The translations under genes and the position numbers were made by a program. A stretch of 64,000 nt of DNA, from positions 15,354 through 79,353 of the forward strand of contig JBMOMN010000031.1 of NCBI GenBank assembly GCA_049324115.1, written 5' to 3'. Below are positions 59,705 through 64,000 of the stretch, in pieces (position 1 is the first letter of the stretch; every line of letters begins with the position of its first letter). A model generated the notes under the pieces. It did no database searches. It saw only the letters and a list, made by a program, of their open reading frames with translations, and was not told the DNA's origin. The DNA is from UBA5796 sp040752455 (GTDB lineage: Bacteria > Chloroflexota > Anaerolineae > Anaerolineales > Villigracilaceae).

Positions 59705-59908
59705 ATGGCTGTTAAACTCATCTTGCGCAACCAGGAATTCGAGGTCAGGCCGGGGATGACCCTGTATTCCGCCCTCAAAAAACTGGATATCCTGGCCGAA
59801 TCGGTCATCGCCACCCGGGACGGGGAACTGATCCTGGAAGACGAGATTTTGCGGGACGGGGAGACGATCAAACTGGTGGCGGTGATCTCGGGAGGAGGCC
59901 TGGCGTGA
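59705..59908 (+). CDS. ttuB: TtuB-like ubiquitin-fold sulfur carrier
   Basis: A 67-aa beta-grasp protein like ThiS/MoaD/TtuB. The Gly pair needed for thiocarboxylate is present, but the protein ends GGGLA: two residues follow the Gly run, so a protease would have to trim it, or the tail is tolerated. It directly precedes TtuA, its natural acceptor. GGAG lies 8 nt before ATG 59705. Confidence 0.8.
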   Translation: MAVKLILRNQEFEVRPGMTLYSALKKLDILAESVIATRDGELILEDEILRDGETIKLVAVISGGGLA

Positions 59909-59950
59909 TGCGTGGTGAGTGTTCCGTTTTGCGTGCGATGGAGTCTTTGG

Positions 59951-60880
59951 ATGAAGTGTCGTAAGTGCGGACAGAAGGCCTCGGTCAACATGCGCCACCA
60001 CAAACTGGCGCTGTGCCGCGAACACTATCTCGAATGGATCCCCGAACAGACCGGGCGCTTCATCAAGAAATACCGCATGTTCGCCCGCGACGAGAAGCTC
60101 CTGGTGGCCGTTTCGGGCGGCAAGGATTCGCTCGCCCTGTGGGACATCCTGTGGCAGTTGGGCTACCAGGCCGACGGGATGTACATCGCCCTCGGCATAG
60201 ACGGCGGCTTCGGCTATTCGTCCCGGTCGCAGCAGTTGACCGAGAAATTCGCTGCCGAACGCGGACTCAAGCTCCACGTTGTGGACATGGAACGGGATTA
60301 CGGCCGCTCGATCCCGCTTTTGGCCGAATCCACCCACCGGGGCAAGGGAAAACCCTGCTCGGTCTGCGGCCTGTCCAAACGTCACGAAATGAACCGCCTC
60401 GCCCGTGACCTGGGCTACGACGTGCTCGCCACCGGTCACAACCTGGACGACGAGGCGGCGGTCCTGTTCTCCAACACCCTCAACTGGGCCGGGGAATACC
60501 TGATCCGCCAGGGGCCGGTACTGCCCGAATCCCCCGGATTGGCGCGCAAGGCCAAGCCGTTGTGCCGCTTCTACGAGCGCGAGATGGCCGCCTATTCGCT
60601 GCTGCGGGGGATCGAGTACATTTACGAGGAGTGCCCCTTCGCCGAAGGCTCGACCACGATCTTCTACAAGGAGCTGCTCAACCGGCTCGAAGAGAAGCAG
60701 CCGGGCGTGAAACTGTCCTTCTACGTCAAATTCCTGGAGGCCAGGGACGGCGGCCTGTTCAGCCTGACACCCGAAGAAGCCAGGGCCGCCCTGCATACCT
60801 GTCCCTCCTGCGGCCAGCCGACCAGCGCGCCGGGGAAATGTACCTTTTGCAGGATGCTGGATGCGGTAAGTGGTAAATAG
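59951..60880 (+). CDS. ttuA: tRNA 2-thiolation enzyme, TtuA-like
   Basis: A 309-aa ATP-dependent tRNA thiouridylase of the TtcA/TtuA group. It shows an N-terminal zinc finger (CRKCGQK...LCREH), PP-loop SGGKDSLALW, the catalytic CSVCG (Cys pair), LATGHNLDDEA, and a C-terminal zinc finger (CPSCGQP...KCTFC). The two zinc fingers favour TtuA (2-thio at U54) over TtcA. Repeat sequence fills the gap to TtuB and the codons at its very end (VSGK). Confidence 0.88.
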   Translation: MKCRKCGQKASVNMRHHKLALCREHYLEWIPEQTGRFIKKYRMFARDEKLLVAVSGGKDSLALWDILWQLGYQADGMYIALGIDGGFGYSSRSQQLTEKFAAERGLKLHVVDMERDYGRSIPLLAESTHRGKGKPCSVCGLSKRHEMNRLARDLGYDVLATGHNLDDEAAVLFSNTLNWAGEYLIRQGPVLPESPGLARKAKPLCRFYEREMAAYSLLRGIEYIYEECPFAEGSTTIFYKELLNRLEEKQPGVKLSFYVKFLEARDGGLFSLTPEEARAALHTCPSCGQPTSAPGKCTFCRMLDAVSGK

Positions 60881-60953
60881 TAATTGGTAATTGGTTGTGG
60901 CATTGATGCGAGCGGCGAATTACCAATTACCAATCCCCAATTACCAGTTACCA
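60866..60953. repeat. AATTGGTAATTGG palindromic repeat
   Basis: GTAATTGGTAATTGG at the left and AATTACCAATTACCAATCCC at the right form a hairpin. It overlaps the last codons of TtuA and ends just before the preQ1 riboswitch. Confidence 0.85.
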
Positions 60954-60959
60954 ACCCCC

Positions 60960-60996
60960 GGCGGTCGCAGTTCCCCGCCTTGAAAAAACAAGGAGC
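60960..60996 (+). promoter_or_regulatory. preQ1-I riboswitch overlapping the ribosome site of a transporter gene
   Basis: GGCGG/CCGCC (60960-60964 with 60975-60979) is P1. The loop GTCGCAGT and the A-rich tail ending AACAAGGAG closely match the translational preQ1-I element known from Thermoanaerobacter. The AAGGAG is the Shine-Dalgarno of the GTG at 61000, so ligand binding should block translation. The downstream gene, a queuosine-precursor transporter, fits. Confidence 0.88.
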
Positions 60997-60999
60997 AAA

Positions 61000-61713
61000 G
61001 TGGATACCCAAAAGCAATATCGCTATTTTGACCTGATTATGGCCGTCTTCGTGGTGGTGCTGGTGGTCAGCAACGTGGCTTCCTCGGCCAAGATCGTGGA
61101 CCTGGGCTTCAGCTTCCTCGGCGTGCCGATGGCCTTCGACGCCGGGACGATCCTCTTCCCCGTCTCTTACATTTTCGGCGACATCCTGACCGAAGTCTAC
61201 GGCTACCGGCGCTCGCGGCGGGTGATCTGGGCCGGGTTCTTCAGCCTGGCGCTGGCGGCGGGCGTCTTTGCCCTGATCCAGGCGCTGCCGGGAGAAGCCA
61301 CCTGGCAGGGCTACGCCGGGGACGCGGCCTATCTTGCCATTTTGGGCGGGATGTCGAGCGGCGGGATCGTGCTCGGATCTTTGGCCGGATACTGGTCCGG
61401 TGAGTTCGCCAACTCCTTTACCCTGGCGAAGATGAAGCTCCTGACCCGGGGCCGCTGGCTGTGGACCCGGACGATCGGCAGCACCCTGGTCGGCGAACTG
61501 GTCGATTCGGCGGTGTTCGTCGCCATTGCCTCGCTGTTCGGCGTCTTCCCGTGGAGTTTGTTCCTCACCCTGGTGTTGACCAACTACCTGTTCAAATGCG
61601 CCGTCGAAGCCTTGATGACGCCTGTCACCTACGGGGCGGTCGGCTTCCTGAAACGGGCCGAGGACGAAGATTTCTACGACCGGGAGACAGACTTCAACCC
61701 GTTCAGGGTGTAA
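61000..61713 (+). CDS. yhhQ: Queuosine precursor transporter (YhhQ/VUT family)
   Basis: A 237-aa membrane protein with about six helices. VVSNVASSAKIVDLG, FPVSYIFGDILTEVYGYRRSRRVIW and the C-terminal TNYLFKCAVEALMTPVTY are diagnostic of the vitamin-uptake/YhhQ family that takes up preQ0/preQ1. GTG start at 61000 with AAGGAG inside the riboswitch. Controlled by the preQ1 element. Confidence 0.92.
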   Translation: MDTQKQYRYFDLIMAVFVVVLVVSNVASSAKIVDLGFSFLGVPMAFDAGTILFPVSYIFGDILTEVYGYRRSRRVIWAGFFSLALAAGVFALIQALPGEATWQGYAGDAAYLAILGGMSSGGIVLGSLAGYWSGEFANSFTLAKMKLLTRGRWLWTRTIGSTLVGELVDSAVFVAIASLFGVFPWSLFLTLVLTNYLFKCAVEALMTPVTYGAVGFLKRAEDEDFYDRETDFNPFRV

Positions 61714-61769
61714 CCCAAATGTAGAGCAAATTGCCAATTTGCTCTACTTGGAAGTACAGGAGTTGCCTT

Positions 61770-62198
61770 ATGAACGAGTCTGCGATGATAGATTACATCA
61801 CGAAAACATTCCCCAAAGCCGAAACGATCACGGCTTATGGCTACGAAATGTTTTTCTATGGTCCCGATCGCAACCTTCCTTTTGCGACGCTCATCTCATC
61901 GGACTACGATTACGACCGCATCTCGCATTTGGACCGTCCCGGGGTGTATCGCCTGAACATTGGGGTCAGCAAACAGACGTTCCGGTCGTTATTCGGCGAA
62001 GGCGCGGTCAATGTCGAAGACTACGATTTCACTGCCTTGGATGTGATCATGCCCCATCCCGAATATGCGCAATACCATTTCATCTGCGTGCTTTCGCCGG
62101 GTGCAGGGACCATCGAAGAGATCCGCTCCCTGCTTGCGGAAGCGTATGATATCGCCGCCCGCAGATACGCGAGGCAGAACAAAGATCGGGAGTTGTGA
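61770..62198 (+). CDS. DUF6194 family protein
   Basis: A 142-aa protein: LPFATLISSDYDYDRISHLD, then GVYRLNIGVSKQTFRSLFG and DVIMPHPEYAQYHFICVL are the DUF6194 pattern. Function unknown. CAGGAG precedes ATG 61770. Confidence 0.82.
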   Translation: MNESAMIDYITKTFPKAETITAYGYEMFFYGPDRNLPFATLISSDYDYDRISHLDRPGVYRLNIGVSKQTFRSLFGEGAVNVEDYDFTALDVIMPHPEYAQYHFICVLSPGAGTIEEIRSLLAEAYDIAARRYARQNKDREL

Positions 62199-62265
62199 CT
62201 GATTTTGTGAGGTCCAGGTTTAGACGGTTCTCGGCCTCCACCGGCGAACGGAACCGCCGGACCTT

Positions 62266-62274
62266 TGATATACT
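62266..62274 (+). promoter_or_regulatory. Extended -10 directly before a start codon
   Basis: TGA-TATACT, ending 6 nt before ATG 62281, no ribosome site between; leaderless candidate. Confidence 0.5.
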
Positions 62275-62280
62275 ATCCCA

Positions 62281-62565
62281 ATGCAAATCGAATTTACCGG
62301 TAAGATCTTGTTTTGGCGCGGCCCTGCCCCGTGGTTCTTCGTTGCCATGCCTGAGAAGCAGAGCCGCGACCTGAAAGCGATATCCGGTCTGGTGACTTAT
62401 GGCTGGGGCGTGATCCCGGTCCAGGCCCGGATCGGCAAGACCGAGTTCACGACATCCCTGTTCCCCAAAGATGGCCGCTACCTCGTCCCCATCAAGGTCA
62501 GCGTCCGCAAGGCGGAAAACTTCGAGGAAGGCGATGACGTGACCGTGCGGCTCGAAGTCCATTGA
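62281..62565 (+). CDS. DUF1905 family protein
   Basis: A 94-aa beta-barrel-like protein: FTGKILFWRGPAPWFFVAMP and GYLVPIK-like (RYLVPIKVSVRKAENF) segments match DUF1905. Function unknown. Confidence 0.85.
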   Translation: MQIEFTGKILFWRGPAPWFFVAMPEKQSRDLKAISGLVTYGWGVIPVQARIGKTEFTTSLFPKDGRYLVPIKVSVRKAENFEEGDDVTVRLEVH

Positions 62566-62611
62566 CCGCTGCGCGGTATCGGTATTGGAAGCATGGTTCA
62601 GGAGTCCGGTG

Positions 62612-63134
62612 ATGACCAATATTGACAATGAAATGCTGTGGCGCCAGTTCGGCGCAGCCATTGACATGCTGGACGAGGCCCTGCGCGGCTGCCCGGATGC
62701 GCTGTGGGAAAAGCGCCTGTGGGAGGACCGGCCCGGCCAGTGGGTGGCCGCCGGTTTTTCGGCTTTCTGGTACCTGGGCTACCACGCGCTGTTCTGGCTG
62801 GACCTCTACCTTGTCAAGCGCGGAAGAGGGTTTTGCCCCACCCGAGCCGTTCGACCTGGTCGAGATGGAGGCAGGCGAGGCCTTGCCGCGGACCTATACG
62901 CGTGAAGAGCTGCTCGGCTACCTGGAGTCCTGCCGCCGAAAGTGCCGGGAAACGATTACCACCCTGTCGAAGGAACAGGCTTCCCGGCTGTGCCGGTTCG
63001 CCTGGGGAGAGCTGTCCTTTGCGGAGCTGCAACTGTACAGTCTGCGCCACGTGCGGGAACATGCCGCCCAATTGAGCATGTTCCTGGGGCAGCAGGCAGG
63101 AAAACCCGCAGGGTGGGTCCCCCAGGTTTCGTGA
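62612..63134 (+). pseudogene. DinB-like protein interrupted by a frameshift
   Basis: The first ~67 codons (MTNIDNEMLWRQFG... to LFWLDLYL) and the last ~105 (EEGFAPPEPFDLVEM... to RHVREHAAQLSMFLGQ) belong to one DinB/damage-inducible-type helical bundle but lie in different frames. Removing one G near 62812 in CTTGTCAAG restores the frame. Either a real mutation or a sequencing error. The His positions near the ends (YHALFW, HVREHAAQL) fit the metal site. AGGAGT precedes ATG 62612. Confidence 0.75.
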
Positions 63135-63362
63135 AAATTCGAGCCGCATCTGCCGCCCCCGCTCCGAAGGTGTCTCCGGCGAGGGAACCGCTATTCTTCA
63201 CGGCAAAAGATGATTTTTGTCACTTGCCCGAAGGGGGGTAATCCGCTAAAGTATTCGTTACTCACAACGGGGTATGCAGGCGAAGTTAGCCCCTAAGAGC
63301 AAACTACATCCGTATCGGCCGGAAATCATAAGGAAATATCAAAAAGTTTCACAGGAGCTAAA

Positions 63363-63941
63363 ATGTATTTTGAGGATTTCATTTTCTTGATTAACCTGTT
63401 GTTTTGGAGTACTTTGCTAGGATTGATACCTGCTGCAATAGCAAAGAACAAAGGTCATAGCTTTTTGGGATGGTGGATTTTCGGAGCTGCCCTGTTTATC
63501 ATAGCTCTACCAGTAGCGCTTATGTTAAAATCTGATATGCAAGAACTCGAAAAGCAAGCATTGGCAACTGGTGGCAAGAAATGCCCCTATTGTGCCGAGA
63601 TAATCAAAAGTGAAGCCATCGTCTGTCGTTTTTGTGGGCGAGATCTTAAGCCTTTGATAAATTCATCAAAATATGAAGAAAACCATGAACTGAAGGAGAG
63701 GATTGCTCAGTTGAACAATGAGATTGAGTTGCTAAACCAAGAAACCAGCAACCTGAATCGAAACTTACCTAAAATGCCGTCTCCAATTATGAGCCTTCTT
63801 TATATCTTTAGTGGTATTTTAAGTTTTTTCTTTGGTCTGAGTATATCTAATAATCTTTGGGTGTTTGTCATAAGTGAGTCCTCTGCAAGAAGTCGATCTT
63901 TAACAACCAACAACCAGAGGGTAATCTGGTCGAGGGCATAG
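63363..63941 (+). CDS. Membrane protein with zinc ribbon and coiled coil
   Basis: A 192-aa protein. Two N-terminal helices (FLINLLFWSTLLGLIPAAIA; WWIFGAALFIIALPVALML), a zinc ribbon (CPYCAEIIKSEAIVCRFCG), a coiled coil (ELKERIAQLNNEIELLNQET) and a final hydrophobic segment. AT-rich compared with its neighbours. ACAGGAGCT precedes the ATG. Function unknown; the end (SLTTNNQRVIWSRA) may be repeat-derived. The remaining 59 bp of the window show no gene. Confidence 0.7.
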   Translation: MYFEDFIFLINLLFWSTLLGLIPAAIAKNKGHSFLGWWIFGAALFIIALPVALMLKSDMQELEKQALATGGKKCPYCAEIIKSEAIVCRFCGRDLKPLINSSKYEENHELKERIAQLNNEIELLNQETSNLNRNLPKMPSPIMSLLYIFSGILSFFFGLSISNNLWVFVISESSARSRSLTTNNQRVIWSRA

Positions 63942-64000
63942 CCGGCCTGCCAAAAAGCGCCGGATAGCGGCAAAAAAAGGGACCTGGGAGGTCATGGGTT

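Overview
The window reads as a chromosomal piece of a high-GC bacterium, most likely a member of the Chloroflexota (Anaerolineae-like). This rests on gene content and style rather than on any database search. The supporting signs are a membrane pyrophosphatase, pyruvate phosphate dikinase, a TtuA/TtuB tRNA-thiolation pair, several lipoproteins with Thr/Pro-rich spacers and SH3-like domains, a CHAT-STAND protein, and many short-period palindromic repeats. No tRNA, rRNA or CRISPR array was seen.

Layout. 1-9.3 kb: the end of an ABC-2 exporter, hppA, then a minus-strand housekeeping run (DUF302, FAD oxidoreductase, phosphatase-like protein, YbaK, small membrane proteins). 9.4-21.2 kb: an AT-richer accessory island on the minus strand. 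It holds a PLD-SNF2 helicase, an HNH/RHH cassette flanked by a duplicated piece of the helicase gene, small unknown proteins, a TIR effector, a RAYT transposase with three 96-bp REP-like elements, a large Eco57I/PglX-like DNA methyltransferase, and a VapBC pair. 21.3-32 kb: NUDIX, pirin, ppdK, an SH3 lipoprotein, an HDAC-fold amidohydrolase, DUF1684, cupin, nitroreductase, a 57-aa His-tailed membrane peptide and a HEAT-repeat protein. 32-35.6 kb: a pyruvate dehydrogenase operon (E1 alpha, E1 beta, E2) behind a leader with a terminator-like hairpin. 35.7-37.8 kb: two toxin-antitoxin-like loci and OsmC. 37.9-43.2 kb: a CHAT-STAND-TM-TPR protein co-transcribed with one or two lipoproteins. 43.4-48.5 kb: small secreted or membrane proteins, pth and mfd. 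48.5-49.8 kb: MNT/HEPN and HicAB. 49.8-55.5 kb: a complete Opp/Dpp peptide ABC operon. 55.6-58.1 kb: miaA, a YraN nuclease and a glycosyltransferase. 58.2-64 kb: an NYN-LOTUS protein, TtuB, TtuA, a preQ1 riboswitch with its queuosine-precursor transporter, DUF6194, DUF1905, a frameshifted DinB-like gene and a zinc-ribbon membrane protein.

Themes. The defence-like genes lie in two places, 9.4-20.5 kb and 37.9-43.2 kb. They appear to share a helical adaptor domain (TIR protein and CHAT-STAND protein). Palindromic low-complexity repeats are everywhere between genes, and some have entered coding regions in frame (methyltransferase, E2, Mfd). Several genes have a -10 box only 6-9 nt before the start codon and no Shine-Dalgarno, suggesting leaderless mRNAs.
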